A DNA stretch of 23,743 bases from NCBI GenBank assembly GCA_025453925.1, contig JALOPK010000027.1:1-23743 (forward strand), in the 5' to 3' direction. Every line of letters begins with the position of its first letter. Position 1 is the stretch's first letter. Both the position numbers and the translations under genes were made by a program. Below are positions 15,037 through 23,613 of this stretch, in pieces. The stretch is from Candidatus Eiseniibacteriota bacterium. GTDB taxonomy: Bacteria > JAFGKV01. The notes under the pieces were generated by a model that worked only from the letters and a program-made list of their open reading frames with translations, did no database searches and had not been told where the DNA came from.

Positions 15037-15295
15037 GCCTCTTGAGATCGGCTGGGGCTCACCGGACACGGGCGCATCATCGCTCCTCCCCAACGAGATG
15101 CAATGCAGAGCGGGCACGCCGTGCCGCGCGGCACGATGCGTTCCGTGAACGGCGCAGCACCCATCCCGCCCCCGCGCCGGGGGCAACGAGGCCAGGGGAT
15201 GCAAACCCGTCTGGCTGGGGCCGCAGGCCCCGTCGGCTACCATGCGCGGACCAAGTGCCGCACAACCGTTGTGAGATGTGAGTAAGGAAGACCGC
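15037..15295 (+). promoter_or_regulatory. Hairpin-rich 5' leader of rpsA
   Basis: The untranslated stretch between the TATAAT box and rpsA holds four clear dyads. A 16-base perfect palindrome CGTGCCGCGCGGCACG is at 15120-15135. GCCCCCG-CGC-CGGGGGC is at 15168-15184. GGGGCC-GCA-GGCCCC is at 15217-15231. CACAAC-C-GTTGTG is at 15261-15273, ending 11 bases before the Shine-Dalgarno (AAGGAAG, 15284-15290). None is followed by a T-run, so they are not simple terminators. Ribosomal protein S1 represses its own translation through its leader in gammaproteobacteria; whether this leader does the same is inference. It does not match a riboswitch class that I can recognise. No ORF in the leader looks real. 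Confidence 0.45.
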
Positions 15296-17161
15296 ATGAC
15301 GAGTGATGATGATCGCAAGGAAGCCCCGGCTCTGGTAAGCGCCGTGGCCCTCTCCGAAGAGCAGGAACTCGAGTTGCTGGATGCCCCTGAGTACTCCGAG
15401 GAGGAGTTCCAGCGGATGATGGACTTCTATCGCCAGGGCATGCAGCCCCGGGGTGAAGGCGAAGTCGTGACCGGCCGGGTTGTCGACGTCACTGAGACCG
15501 AAGTAGTCGTGGATGTTGGCTTCAAGTCAGAGGGAGTCATCCCCCTGGCAGAGTTCAAGGAGCCCGTGACGATTCGTGTCGGCGATGACGTCGATGTGTT
15601 CCTGGAGAAGATGGAGAATCAGGACGGCCTGGTCGTGCTGAGTAAGCAGCGGGCTGATTTCGTCAAGGTGTGGAGCTACATCAAGGATGCCTTCGACGAT
15701 CAGAACGTGGTGGAAGGTCGCGTCCAGCGCCGCATCAAGGGCGGCCTCGTCGTCGACCTTTTCGGCGTTGAAGCCTTCCTCCCGGGATCCCAGGTCGCGC
15801 TTCGACAGGTGCCCAATCTCGACGCGTACCTCGGCCAATCGCTGCAGTTCCGGATCATCAAGCTGAACAAGCGGCGCCGGAACATCGTCGTCTCTCGCCG
15901 GGTCGTGCTGGAAGAGGAGCGCGAGCGCCTGAAGTCCGAGACGATGAAGACTCTGGGTGTGAGCGATGTCCGAGCCGGAACCGTGAAGAACATCACCGAC
16001 TTCGGCGCCTTCATCGACCTCGGCGGCATCGACGGTCTCCTTCACATCACCGACATGTCATGGGGCCGGGTCAACCATCCGTCCGAGGTCGTGACCATCG
16101 GCGACGAGATCACGGTGAAGGTGCTCAGCTTCGACAAGGATCGGGAGCGCATTTCCCTTGGCCTCAAGCAACTCACCCCGTATCCATGGAAGGATATTGC
16201 CGGTCGCTACCAGGTCGGCAGCCGGGTGATGGGCAAAGTTGTCAGCATCACTGATTACGGCGCGTTTGTGGAACTTGAGAAGGGGGTCGAGGGTCTCATA
16301 CACATTTCCGAGATGTCGTGGACCCGCCACGTGAGGCATCCATCAAAGGTCCTCGGCATCGGTGACCCCGTCGAAGCGGTCGTGCTCAAGGTCGATGAGG
16401 ATAACGAGAAGATCTCCCTTGGTCTCAAGCAGACAGAGCCTGATCCCTGGTTGACCCTGGACGACAAGTACCCTGTGGGAACCAAGGTCAGCGGCAGAGT
16501 GCGCAACCTCACCAACTTCGGCGCGTTCGTGGAAATCGAAGAGGGCATTGACGGGTTGGTACACATCTCGGACATGTCGTGGACCAAACGCGTCCGCCAC
16601 CCCAGCGAGGCGCTGAAGAAGGGCGACAAGGTCGAGGTGATGGTGCTGAAGATCGACACGGCCTCCCGCCGGATCTCCCTCGGGCTGAAGCAGACCGAGA
16701 TCGACCCATGGGATCGACTGGCCGTGGAATTCGCCATCGGGACGGAAGCCGAGGGAACGGTCGTCAGGCTGCTGGACCGGGGCGTCGTGGTCGACCTGGG
16801 CCGTGACATCGAGGGATTCGTCCCGGTTTCCCAGCTCGCCATTCAGGACCTGACCAAGCCGGCCGCGGCGTTCCAGGTGGGCGACGTGATGCCGCTGCAG
16901 GTGATTGACGTGGATCCCAAGAACCGCAGGATCGTGCTGTCGGTGAAGGCAGCACTCTCCGCTCGGGATGACGACACGGTGGAAACGTGGCGGAGAGACC
17001 ATCCGGTCAGGCCTTTGACCATGGAGGATCTGGTTGAGGATGAGGGCCTCGACCAGGAAGAGGAAGCCTACGAGTCCATCGAAGACCTGCCCGCCGACAT
17101 TCTTGAGGACCAGGATCCGGCCAAAGGAGAGCGCCCGGAACCTAGTTCAGACGAAACTTAG
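15296..17161 (+). CDS. rpsA: 30S ribosomal protein S1
   Basis: A 621-residue protein that helps mRNA bind the 30S subunit. The ATG at 15296 is chosen because AAGGAAG (15284-15290) is 5 bases upstream; the GTG at 15278 lies before that site. Six S1 (OB-fold) domains start near residues 52, 137, 225, 307, 394 and 481. Domains 3-5 show the canonical ITDFGAFIDLGGIDGLLHIT, ITDYGAFVELEKGVEGLIHI and LTNFGAFVEIEEGIDGLVHI motifs, each followed by SW and ISLGLKQ. Domains 1 and 2 are more divergent, as in the family, where they bind the ribosome. Domain 6 ends RRIVLSVKAAL. An acidic tail (about 575-621, EDEGLDQEEEAYESIEDLP) follows. The gene is bounded by its own promoter, long leader and terminator. 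Confidence 0.96.
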   Translation: MTSDDDRKEAPALVSAVALSEEQELELLDAPEYSEEEFQRMMDFYRQGMQPRGEGEVVTGRVVDVTETEVVVDVGFKSEGVIPLAEFKEPVTIRVGDDVDVFLEKMENQDGLVVLSKQRADFVKVWSYIKDAFDDQNVVEGRVQRRIKGGLVVDLFGVEAFLPGSQVALRQVPNLDAYLGQSLQFRIIKLNKRRRNIVVSRRVVLEEERERLKSETMKTLGVSDVRAGTVKNITDFGAFIDLGGIDGLLHITDMSWGRVNHPSEVVTIGDEITVKVLSFDKDRERISLGLKQLTPYPWKDIAGRYQVGSRVMGKVVSITDYGAFVELEKGVEGLIHISEMSWTRHVRHPSKVLGIGDPVEAVVLKVDEDNEKISLGLKQTEPDPWLTLDDKYPVGTKVSGRVRNLTNFGAFVEIEEGIDGLVHISDMSWTKRVRHPSEALKKGDKVEVMVLKIDTASRRISLGLKQTEIDPWDRLAVEFAIGTEAEGTVVRLLDRGVVVDLGRDIEGFVPVSQLAIQDLTKPAAAFQVGDVMPLQVIDVDPKNRRIVLSVKAALSARDDDTVETWRRDHPVRPLTMEDLVEDEGLDQEEEAYESIEDLPADILEDQDPAKGERPEPSSDET

Positions 17162-17187
17162 GCCCTGATAGGCCCTGCACGAATCGT

Positions 17188-17220
17188 GCGGGCGGAGGTG
17201 ACTCCGCCCGCTTTCGTGTT
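17188..17220 (+). terminator. Intrinsic terminator of rpsA
   Basis: A perfect 10-bp stem GCGGGCGGAG (17188-17197) and CTCCGCCCGC (17202-17211) with a GTGA tetraloop, followed by TTTCGTGTT, starts 27 bases after the rpsA stop. The stem is very stable; the T-tract is short but present. Confidence 0.82.
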
Positions 17221-17704
17221 CGAATCCTCGGCAGGCCCTCCCCGGTTCCCGCCGATGTGCGGGGCGCACCGCGTGCCATGGGCGAGCATGCTCCACCCTG
17301 TCGCGGCCTGCACTGCTCCAACGGAACAATCCGGGCAGTTCAGAGACTATTCAGGCGGCGGGGCTTCAGGTCCGACAAGCTGCCGGTCGAGATGGGATGT
17401 CCGCACCTCCTCCGGGGGCGTGCTTCAACCGGTGGGCATCTCTTGCTCCATCCAAGGACGCCTGGCGCCGAGGGGGATTTGGGCGCGTTGGGGCTCCTCG
17501 ACGTGCTGGAATGCCCGGGGGACCGCACGCCCGCCGAGCGAGCCGTCAGGATAGGGCCGTGGCGGACGCGGCCCGGCACATCCGATCCTGTGACGTTGTG
17601 TGCCAGCGAGTTATCAACCCGGGTACGTGTGGCGAGCTGGCCTCTTCACGCTGAAACGCGCCCCGGGCACCACCGATGCCCCGCCCCGCTTCCCGGAATC
17701 GACG
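17221..17704. other. Intergenic stretch without recognisable gene
   Basis: About 480 bases between the rpsA terminator and the stop of the convergent beta-barrel gene. Open frames up to about 200 codons cross it on the plus strand, but their products are Arg/Gly/Pro/Ser-rich, have no motif and run on antisense to the barrel gene, so I take them as chance readings. A weak dyad GGGCA/TGCCC at 17665-17681 may help end the minus-strand transcript. I see no RNA gene or repeat here. Confidence 0.5.
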
Positions 17705-18367
17705 CTACCGAAGCCAGGCAACCCCCAGCGACAACTGAAGCGGCGAGGGGTCCAGGCTATAGCCCTCATCCAGGAATACGAACTCCGAGAAGAACAGCGG
17801 CATCCGGGCGGAGAGTTCCAGCCCCAGCGATTCGTTCAGGAAGTAGTCGATCGCCAGGCCGACATTGAGGGCGGCATTGAGTTCCTCGGCGTTGCCGGCG
17901 ATATGCGCCGAATACCCCCCCAATCCTATCTCCGCGAACACCATCAACTGCTCCGAGAGCGTGATCCCCGGCTGGAGCGCGACGCCGATGCCATACAGCT
18001 CGTAGGACCCAAGCGGCTCGCTCAGAGTGTCTTCACGAGACTGCCTCAGCTCCACCACGTCGACCCCGTCGCCCTTCATGGCGCCGCTTCGAAGGTAGTC
18101 GAGCGAGACGCCGAACAACACGCTGGGCGTGATACCACGCCGATAGGAGAGCGACAGCCCGAAACCGGGATCGCTCTCCAGCGGCAACATGCGGTCCGCG
18201 TGTTCCTCGGGGAGCTCGTGACCGATGGTGTCTCCGAACTTGTCATTGCCGCTCAGCCCAAGTCGAATCTGGCCGGTGAGCAGACCATGTTCGGACATGT
18301 CCAAGGCCGAGGCCGTCCACAGCGGAAGAAGGAGTATCAGAACGAAAGGCAAAAGTGCGCGCATCAT
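17705..18367 (-). CDS. Predicted outer-membrane beta-barrel protein
   Basis: A 220-residue protein. The start at 18367 (first of two tandem ATG codons) is chosen because GGAG lies 7 bases upstream on the minus strand and because a signal peptide follows at once: MMRALLPFVLILLLPLWTAS, with probable cleavage near Ala20-Ala22. The ATG 24 bases upstream has no such site. The mature chain shows alternating strands of barrel type: GLLTGQIRLGLSG, FGLSLSYRRGI, SVLFGVSLDYLRSG, YELYGIGVALQPGITL, LMVFAEIGLGGYSAH, LNVGLAIDYFLNESLGLELS and a final LQLSLGVAWLR. The GLxLDYFLxxxLGLxL pattern is shared with many OMP_b-brl-type proteins and with the barrel gene at 2348-3019. No enzymatic motif is visible. It is divergent from the importer operon, with 359 bases between. 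Its role is unknown. Confidence 0.72.
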   Translation of the reverse strand: MMRALLPFVLILLLPLWTASALDMSEHGLLTGQIRLGLSGNDKFGDTIGHELPEEHADRMLPLESDPGFGLSLSYRRGITPSVLFGVSLDYLRSGAMKGDGVDVVELRQSREDTLSEPLGSYELYGIGVALQPGITLSEQLMVFAEIGLGGYSAHIAGNAEELNAALNVGLAIDYFLNESLGLELSARMPLFFSEFVFLDEGYSLDPSPLQLSLGVAWLR

Positions 18368-18566
18368 ACCCTTGCTCCAGCGAATAGACATACTGCGTGG
18401 CGCCGCAATCCCTTCAGTGCGGCCGGCAGCCGTCGCACATCGGAGATCGCCAATACGGATGCATCTTACCAAGATCATCCCTGTGGACTGGCGTCGCAAG
18501 CGTCGCGTTGGCAGCCCTTCGGAGGCAGGGACGCCCCACCGGAGAGGTCGCGGCCGATCGGCAGCC

Positions 18567-18595
18567 TTGAGGAGGCGCGGGAGCCGATGCATAAT
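18567..18595 (+). promoter_or_regulatory. Candidate sigma-70-type promoter of the sugar importer operon
   Basis: TTGAGG (18567-18572), 17 bases of spacer, then CATAAT (18590-18595) match the -35 and -10 consensus at 4 of 6 and 5 of 6 positions with ideal spacing. A transcript would start near 18602, giving a leader of about 125 bases before the GTG at 18727. The rest of the 359-base gap between the two divergent genes (18368-18726) shows no ORF that I believe in. I could not identify a clear operator. Confidence 0.5.
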
Positions 18596-18726
18596 GCGTG
18601 GTCCGATGCGCCTCCCCGAATGGGCGATCCACCGGGTTGCCCTCGTGTGATGGTGTCTTGAGCACCGCTTGCGCCACTACCCGAACGGCCCTGCGCGGCA
18701 TCAGCCGCGGGTCAGGGAGGGAACCG

Positions 18727-20010
18727 GTGATTGCCGAGAAGGTAGCCACGTCATGCCGGGTTGTTGAGAGATCCAACGCCGGGCCCATCCCACCGAGGAT
18801 GGGCGCGTTGGTCGCTATGGTGGTGATGGCCCTGATGGCGTGCAGTCCCCAGGGAACAGGGGATCTGGTGGTGTGGAACACCATGCGCCCGGAGGGTCGG
18901 GCCATTCTCGACTCGCTGCTGACGGAGTTCGGCGCGGCCTGCGGCGTTCGCTGCTCCCAGATCTACTATGAGCCGGAAGAGCTGCGCAGCAACTACCAGA
19001 TCGCCTCCCTGGGGGGAAGCGGCCCGGATCTCGTGTACGGGCCGGGCGACCAGGTCGGCCCATTCAGCGAGATGGAACTCGTCGCCACGCTGGAATCGCT
19101 GCTGCCCCCACAGTTCCTGGAGGGGTTCACACCCGAGGGGTTGGTGTGGCGGAAAGGCCACCTCTATCAGATCAGTGATCAGATCGGCAACCACCTCCAC
19201 CTGGTGTACAATCGGGCGCTGGTCCCGGAACCGCCACAGGATACCGACACCATGATCGAGATCGCCCGTCGGCTGACCAGAGATGAAGACGGTGACGGCC
19301 GGATGGACTACTATGGCCTTGCCTGGAACTTCGAGGAACCGTTCTTCTTCGTGCCGTTCCTCGGCGGGTTCGGCGGCTGGGTGATGGATGAGGCCGCGCG
19401 CCCGACGCTGGACACCCCCGCCACGGTGGATGCGTTCCAGTTCATGTACGACCTTAAGTTCACGCACCGCGTGCTGCCGCCCGAGAGCGACTACGACACT
19501 GCTGACGCCCTTTTCAAGGAAGGCCGGGCGGCAATGATCATCAACGGGCCCTGGTCGTGGGCGTCATACCTCAATAAGGGAATCGACATGGGCCTCGCCC
19601 TGATTCCCAAGGTGAATGCCACCGGGTTGTGGGCAACGCCCATGGTGTCGACGCTGGGGTACAGCGTCAACGTGAATCTCCGGGGCCCCCGGCTCCAACT
19701 TGTGCTGCAGCTTCTCCAGTACCTGACCTCCGACGACGCCCAGCGGGCCTATGCGCGGACCATGCGGACCATTCCTTCCCGGCCCGCCGTCCTCGAGGAT
19801 CCGGTGCTGGCGGCCGACGCGCTCATCGGGATGAGCGCCGCCCAGGCCAAGGTGGGCAGGCCCATGCCCGTCGATCCGGAGCTACGTGCGGTATGGGACG
19901 CCCTGAGGCCCAACTACCAGTCTGTGTTGAATGGAACCAAGAGCCCCGCCCAGGCAGCCCGCGACTCCCAGGCTGATGCGCTCAAGGCCATCGCGGAGAT
20001 GAACCAATGA
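18727..20010 (+). CDS. Carbohydrate ABC transporter, substrate-binding lipoprotein (MalE-like)
   Basis: A 427-residue extracytoplasmic solute-binding protein of the maltose/cyclodextrin type (family 1), which captures an oligosaccharide and hands it to the membrane subunits. The GTG at 18727 follows AGGGAGG (18714-18720) at 6-base spacing. The lipobox is LMAC with Cys39, after a hydrophobic core from residue 25; an unusually long polar region precedes it, and the ATG at 18799 would give a normal-length signal but has a poorly placed ribosome site. Family features are DLVVWNTMRPEGRAILDSLL at the first strand, GPDLVYGPGDQVGPFSEMEL, the calcium-loop-like DEDGDGRMDYYGLAW, LFKEGRAAMIINGPWSWASY and LGYSVNV. 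It overlaps the first permease by 4 bases. The sugar cannot be deduced, though the sequence is closer to maltodextrin binders than to monosaccharide binders in style. Confidence 0.9.
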   Translation: MIAEKVATSCRVVERSNAGPIPPRMGALVAMVVMALMACSPQGTGDLVVWNTMRPEGRAILDSLLTEFGAACGVRCSQIYYEPEELRSNYQIASLGGSGPDLVYGPGDQVGPFSEMELVATLESLLPPQFLEGFTPEGLVWRKGHLYQISDQIGNHLHLVYNRALVPEPPQDTDTMIEIARRLTRDEDGDGRMDYYGLAWNFEEPFFFVPFLGGFGGWVMDEAARPTLDTPATVDAFQFMYDLKFTHRVLPPESDYDTADALFKEGRAAMIINGPWSWASYLNKGIDMGLALIPKVNATGLWATPMVSTLGYSVNVNLRGPRLQLVLQLLQYLTSDDAQRAYARTMRTIPSRPAVLEDPVLAADALIGMSAAQAKVGRPMPVDPELRAVWDALRPNYQSVLNGTKSPAQAARDSQADALKAIAEMNQ

Positions 20011-20885
20011 CCAGAGAACAGCGAATCGCCTATGCATTCGCCTTCCCGGCTTTGGCCATCTTGGGCCTGGTCGTGCTGTTTCCCTTTGGGTACAACGTGG
20101 TGATAAGTCTGTCCAACATGGGGATGAAGCACTTCTGGAACTGGCGGATCACCGGGTTCCAGCAGTACTGGAGCGTGTTCAGCGAGGGCATCTTCTACTC
20201 GACCCTCGCCAAGACCCTGATCTGGACGGCGATCAATGTCTTCTTTCACGTGGTGATCGGTGTGAGCCTCGCGTTGTTGCTGAACCGCCCACTCCCGGGA
20301 AGGGCGGTCATACGGACTCTCCTGGTGCTCCCATGGGCCGTTCCCCAATACATCACCGCCCTCACCTGGCGGGGCATGTTCCACTACGAATACGGCGCCG
20401 TGAATCTGGTCCTTGACAGAGTGTTCGGCCTTCAGGGCGTCGCGTGGCTGTCGCAGCCCGTCAGCACGTTCGCCGCGTGTCTGATCACGAACATCTGGCT
20501 CGGATTCCCGTTCATGATGATCGTGGCGCTGGGCGGGCTGCAGAGCATTCCCGCAGAGCTCTACGAGGCAGCAGTGGTCGATGGCGCGAGCCGCTGGCAG
20601 CGATTGTGGCGCATCACGATACCGTTGCTGCGCCCCGTGCTCGTGCCGGCGATCAGCCTGGGCGTCATCTGGACCTTCAACAACTTCAATGTCATCTGGC
20701 TCGTTTCCAACGGCGGTCGACCTTCCGATCAGGTGCACATTCTGGTCTCATACGTCTACCGGGCGGCGTTCAATCTCTACCGGTTTGGATACGCCGCGGC
20801 GCTGTCCATGGTCATTTTCGGCATCCTGCTGCTCTTCTCCATCAGGTTCATCAAGGGAACGAAGGGCACCGAGGCGGTATACTGA
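20007..20885 (+). CDS. Carbohydrate ABC transporter permease (MalF-like)
   Basis: A 292-residue inner-membrane subunit with about six membrane helices. The ATG at 20007 overlaps the binding-protein stop (ATGA). The first helix is AFAFPALAILGLVVLFPFGY. The permease signature loop that docks on the ATPase (EAA motif) is ELYEAAVVDGASRWQRLWRI near residues 183-202, followed by ITIPLLRPVLVPA. The N-terminal part is short: it lacks the extra periplasmic domain of enterobacterial MalF, as is usual for most homologues. It pairs with the next gene to form the heterodimeric channel. The next gene starts 1 base after its stop. Confidence 0.93.
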   Translation: MTREQRIAYAFAFPALAILGLVVLFPFGYNVVISLSNMGMKHFWNWRITGFQQYWSVFSEGIFYSTLAKTLIWTAINVFFHVVIGVSLALLLNRPLPGRAVIRTLLVLPWAVPQYITALTWRGMFHYEYGAVNLVLDRVFGLQGVAWLSQPVSTFAACLITNIWLGFPFMMIVALGGLQSIPAELYEAAVVDGASRWQRLWRITIPLLRPVLVPAISLGVIWTFNNFNVIWLVSNGGRPSDQVHILVSYVYRAAFNLYRFGYAAALSMVIFGILLLFSIRFIKGTKGTEAVY

Positions 20886-20886
20886 C

Positions 20887-21723
20887 ATGCACCATAAAGA
20901 CCCCCCATGGATGACGGTTGCGATCTATGCCGTGCTGCTGATCTTCGTGGCGTTCAGCGTCTATCCCGTGCTCCGTGTTGTCACGGTCAGCCTGCGCCCG
21001 GGGGATCAGTTGCACAGCAGGAGTCTCTCCATCATTCCCGAGCACGCTACCTTCGCATCGTACGTCACCCTGTTCACGAAAACCAACTTCCTGCGGTGGC
21101 TGATGAACTCGGCCATTGTCAGCTTCTTCGTGACCCTGGTTGGAGTGTGCCTGGCGTCTACGGCGGGCTACTCTATCAGCCGGTTCTCTTTCCCCGGCCG
21201 CCGCGCCGCCATGATCAGCCTGATCACGACGCAGATGTTTCCAGCGACCATGCTGCTGCTGCCGATGTTTCTGCTGCTGAGATCCCTTCACCTGTGGAAC
21301 ACGTTCGGCGGGTTGATCATCATATACTCGGCCACGGCGCTGCCGTTCTGCATCTGGACCATGAAGGGGTACTACGACACCATCCCGTCCAGCCTTGAGG
21401 AGGCCGCAGCCATCGACGGCTGTGGCCCCGTGAGCGCGTTCCGGCTGGTGGTCCTGCCCCTTGCGCTTCCCGCGCTGGTCATCACCGCGCTCTTCAGCTT
21501 CATGGCGGCGTGGAGCGAGTATCTGGTCGCGGCCGTGGTCTTGAGCGACAAGCGGCTCTACACGCTTCCGCTGGGGCTGAAACAGTTCCAGTCGAACTTC
21601 AGCACGGAATGGGGCCTCTACTCTGCGGGCGCCCTCATTGTGGCGATTCCGGTGATGGTCCTGTTCCTTTCGCTTTCTAAATGGCTTGTGGGCGGCCTTA
21701 CGCTGGGCAGCGTGAAGGGATAG
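20887..21723 (+). CDS. Carbohydrate ABC transporter permease (MalG-like)
   Basis: A 278-residue inner-membrane subunit with about six helices. The ATG at 20887 directly follows the MalF-like stop; a longer in-frame reading would run far into that gene and is rejected. Family marks are FSVYPVLRVVTVSLRPGDQL near the first helix, LRWLMNSAIVSFFVTLVGV, STAGYSISRFSFPGRR, and the EAA loop SLEEAAAIDGCGPVSAFRLV near residues 170-190, followed by LPLALPALVITALFSFMAAW. The C-terminus LVGGLTLGSVKG is the characteristic MalG-type ending that contacts the ATPase. No MalK-type ATPase gene follows, so the nucleotide-binding subunit must be encoded elsewhere, as is common for sugar importers that share one ATPase. 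Confidence 0.94.
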   Translation: MHHKDPPWMTVAIYAVLLIFVAFSVYPVLRVVTVSLRPGDQLHSRSLSIIPEHATFASYVTLFTKTNFLRWLMNSAIVSFFVTLVGVCLASTAGYSISRFSFPGRRAAMISLITTQMFPATMLLLPMFLLLRSLHLWNTFGGLIIIYSATALPFCIWTMKGYYDTIPSSLEEAAAIDGCGPVSAFRLVVLPLALPALVITALFSFMAAWSEYLVAAVVLSDKRLYTLPLGLKQFQSNFSTEWGLYSAGALIVAIPVMVLFLSLSKWLVGGLTLGSVKG

Positions 21724-21726
21724 CCG

Positions 21727-21764
21727 CTCCCCGCCGTGTGAATTCGCTCACGAGCCGCGGGGAG
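21727..21764 (+). terminator. Hairpin between importer permease and peptidase genes (terminator or processing signal)
   Basis: CTCCCCGC (21727-21734) pairs perfectly with GCGGGGAG (21757-21764), and the enclosed sequence can form an inner CGTG/CACG or GTGA/TCAC stem. It starts 4 bases after the MalG-like stop. The following bases (TTCCCATCC) are not T-rich, so efficient intrinsic termination is doubtful; partial attenuation or 3' end stabilisation of the importer mRNA is equally possible. Confidence 0.45.
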
Positions 21765-21814
21765 TTCCCATCCGCGCGACGCGACGGGCCAGAATACCCC
21801 CCGGGAGGAAACGC

Positions 21815-22936
21815 ATGACTGACATCCGTGCGATGATCGCAAACCCTGAGAAGGATGCCGACATTTACTGGCGCACCGGCTTCCTCGCACCCGACCCGCT
21901 GATCTACGTGGAGACCGGGAACTCCGGCACTCTGATCGTGAGCGATCTGGAACTCGGCAGAGCCCGCGAGACCGCCCGGGTCGATTCCGTCGTCGCCATG
22001 GCGCCCTATCGGGAGAAGCTCCGGGAGTCGCTGATAGGAGTGCCCACGCTGGCCGACATTCTGCACGCCTATCTGCAGGATGCCGGCGCGGCGGAGGCCC
22101 CTCTCACCATGCCGGGAGCGACCCCGGCCCGCCTGGTGGACCGTCTTCGTGCCCTGGGCCACCCCGTAGCGCTGGGAGACTCTCCGTTCTGGGCGGAGCG
22201 GCGACACAAGACCGCGTGGGAAATCGAGCAGATGGCCGAAGCCATGCGGCAGACCGAAAGGGTTCTGGACATGGCGCGCTCGATGATCCGGGGCGCCTCG
22301 GTTCGCGACGGCGTGCTCTACACCGACGGGGAGATGCTCACGTCCGAAAGGGTGCGGGGCTTCATACAGATCGAACTGCTCAAGGCGGGCTATGCCGGGG
22401 CGCCGCCCATCGTGTCGTGCGGCGACCAGGCGACCCTCCCCCATGAGCACGGCCACGGCCCACTCCGCACGGGCGAGACCATCATCCTCGACGTGTTTCC
22501 CCTCTCCCAGCAGACCCGCTACGGCGCCGACACCACCCGCACGGTGGTGCATGGCGTCCCATCCGCCGAGGTGGTCAAAATGCACCGGGCGGTCGCCGAT
22601 GCCGTCACCGCGGTGCTCACCCACATGAAGGCGGGCGTCGATGGGAGAGACCTCCACCAACGGGTGCTGGACATCTTCGAGTCGCGGGGCTTCCGGACCG
22701 AGACCGTCGACGGGAAACCGCAGGGCTTCATTCACGGGACGGGTCACGGCCTGGGGCTCGACATCCACGAGACGCCCCGCATCTCCAAGGAAAGCCAGAT
22801 CCTGGAGGAAGGAGACGTGGTCACTGTGGAGCCCGGGCTCTACTATCCCGGAATCGGCGGGGTGCGCATCGAGGATGTGGCGGTGGTCACCGCCGGCGGC
22901 TACCGCAACCTGTGCTCGTTGAACTGGGACCTATGA
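21815..22936 (+). CDS. M24-family metallopeptidase (Xaa-Pro aminopeptidase/prolidase-like)
   Basis: A 373-residue protein with the pita-bread fold of M24 peptidases, which remove an N-terminal residue ahead of proline or cleave Xaa-Pro dipeptides. The ATG at 21815 follows GGGAGGA (21803-21809). Residues 1-125 form the N-terminal creatinase-like domain; the catalytic domain follows KTAWEIEQMAEAMRQTERVL (about 132-151). The five metal ligands expected are visible: Asp226 (ILDVFPL), Asp239 (YGADTTRT), His311 (IHGTGHGLGLDIHE), Glu339 (VTVEPGLYYPG) and Glu353 (VRIEDVAVV). The first ligand motif reads D-V-F instead of the more common D-x-G, with His210 and His212 just upstream (LPHEHGHGPL). It ends overlapping the next gene by 4 bases. 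Cytoplasmic, no signal peptide. The substrate is unknown. Confidence 0.88.
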   Translation: MTDIRAMIANPEKDADIYWRTGFLAPDPLIYVETGNSGTLIVSDLELGRARETARVDSVVAMAPYREKLRESLIGVPTLADILHAYLQDAGAAEAPLTMPGATPARLVDRLRALGHPVALGDSPFWAERRHKTAWEIEQMAEAMRQTERVLDMARSMIRGASVRDGVLYTDGEMLTSERVRGFIQIELLKAGYAGAPPIVSCGDQATLPHEHGHGPLRTGETIILDVFPLSQQTRYGADTTRTVVHGVPSAEVVKMHRAVADAVTAVLTHMKAGVDGRDLHQRVLDIFESRGFRTETVDGKPQGFIHGTGHGLGLDIHETPRISKESQILEEGDVVTVEPGLYYPGIGGVRIEDVAVVTAGGYRNLCSLNWDL

Positions 22937-23604
22937 TTCGCCTCCCCCCACGCATCGTCCGGCTTGTGGTGGGGGAGATCCAGACGAACTGCTACGTGCT
23001 GTGGTCACCCGATGAGGCCGAGGCGGTGGTGGTGGATCCGGGTGCGGAGGGCGCCCGAATCGCCGCGGAGCTGGTCTCCAGGAACGCCGTTCTCCGCGCC
23101 GTCTTTCTCACCCACGCCCACATCGACCACCTCCATGGGCTTCCGGAACTTTTCGACGCCGTGGGGCCGGCACCGGTGCTGCTCCATGGGGATGACTGGC
23201 CGTTGTGGAACGCCATGGGGCCGCAGGCGGCCTTCCTCGGAGTGTCCGAACCCCGGTTGCCGGCGAACGTGCGCGAGATCGTCGACGGCGAGGTGGTCGA
23301 GGAATCGGGTTGGACCATGGAGGTCCACCACACGCCGGGGCACTCGCCGGGCGGCGTGTGCGTCTTTCTGCGGGATCATGGCATCTTGCTCTCCGGCGAC
23401 ACCCTGTTCAAGAGCGGAGTCGGGCGAACGGATCTTTGGGGAGGGCGCGGGGATCAGCTCCTGCGATCCCTGCGGGACCGCATCTTCACCCTGCCGGCCC
23501 AGACGATAGTTCTGCCGGGTCACGGTGACTTCACCACCGTGGGCGAGGCTGTCCTCTGGGCCGCCCGGGCCGGGCTCGCCGTCGGCTCGCAGGCATCTTC
23601 ATAG
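22933..23604 (+). CDS. MBL-fold metallohydrolase (glyoxalase II-like)
   Basis: A 223-residue cytoplasmic protein. The ATG at 22933 overlaps the peptidase stop (ATGA). The metallo-beta-lactamase-fold metal sites are complete: THAHIDHLHG supplies His61, His63, Asp65 and His66; His137 is in HHTPGHSPGG; Asp156 is in LLSGDTLFKSGVGRTDLWGG; His197 is in VLPGHGDFTTVGEA. The opening VGEIQTNCYVLWSPDEAEAVVVDPG is typical of the YcbL/GloB-like subgroup that hydrolyses thioesters. It lacks the C-terminal substrate domain of classical glyoxalase II, so the natural substrate is open. It is followed after 9 bases by the MIP18-like gene. Confidence 0.92.
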   Translation: MIRLPPRIVRLVVGEIQTNCYVLWSPDEAEAVVVDPGAEGARIAAELVSRNAVLRAVFLTHAHIDHLHGLPELFDAVGPAPVLLHGDDWPLWNAMGPQAAFLGVSEPRLPANVREIVDGEVVEESGWTMEVHHTPGHSPGGVCVFLRDHGILLSGDTLFKSGVGRTDLWGGRGDQLLRSLRDRIFTLPAQTIVLPGHGDFTTVGEAVLWAARAGLAVGSQASS

Positions 23605-23613
23605 GGGACTGGG

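Noticed and set aside
17218-17227. GTTCGAATCC, like a tRNA T-loop, just after the rpsA terminator
   Set aside because: The flanking bases cannot form the T-stem, and no D-arm, anticodon arm or acceptor stem is found around it; it lies in the tail of the terminator.
17257-17868. 203-codon plus-strand ORF after rpsA
   Set aside because: Low-information Arg/Pro/Gly sequence with no ribosome binding site, running antisense into the beta-barrel gene.
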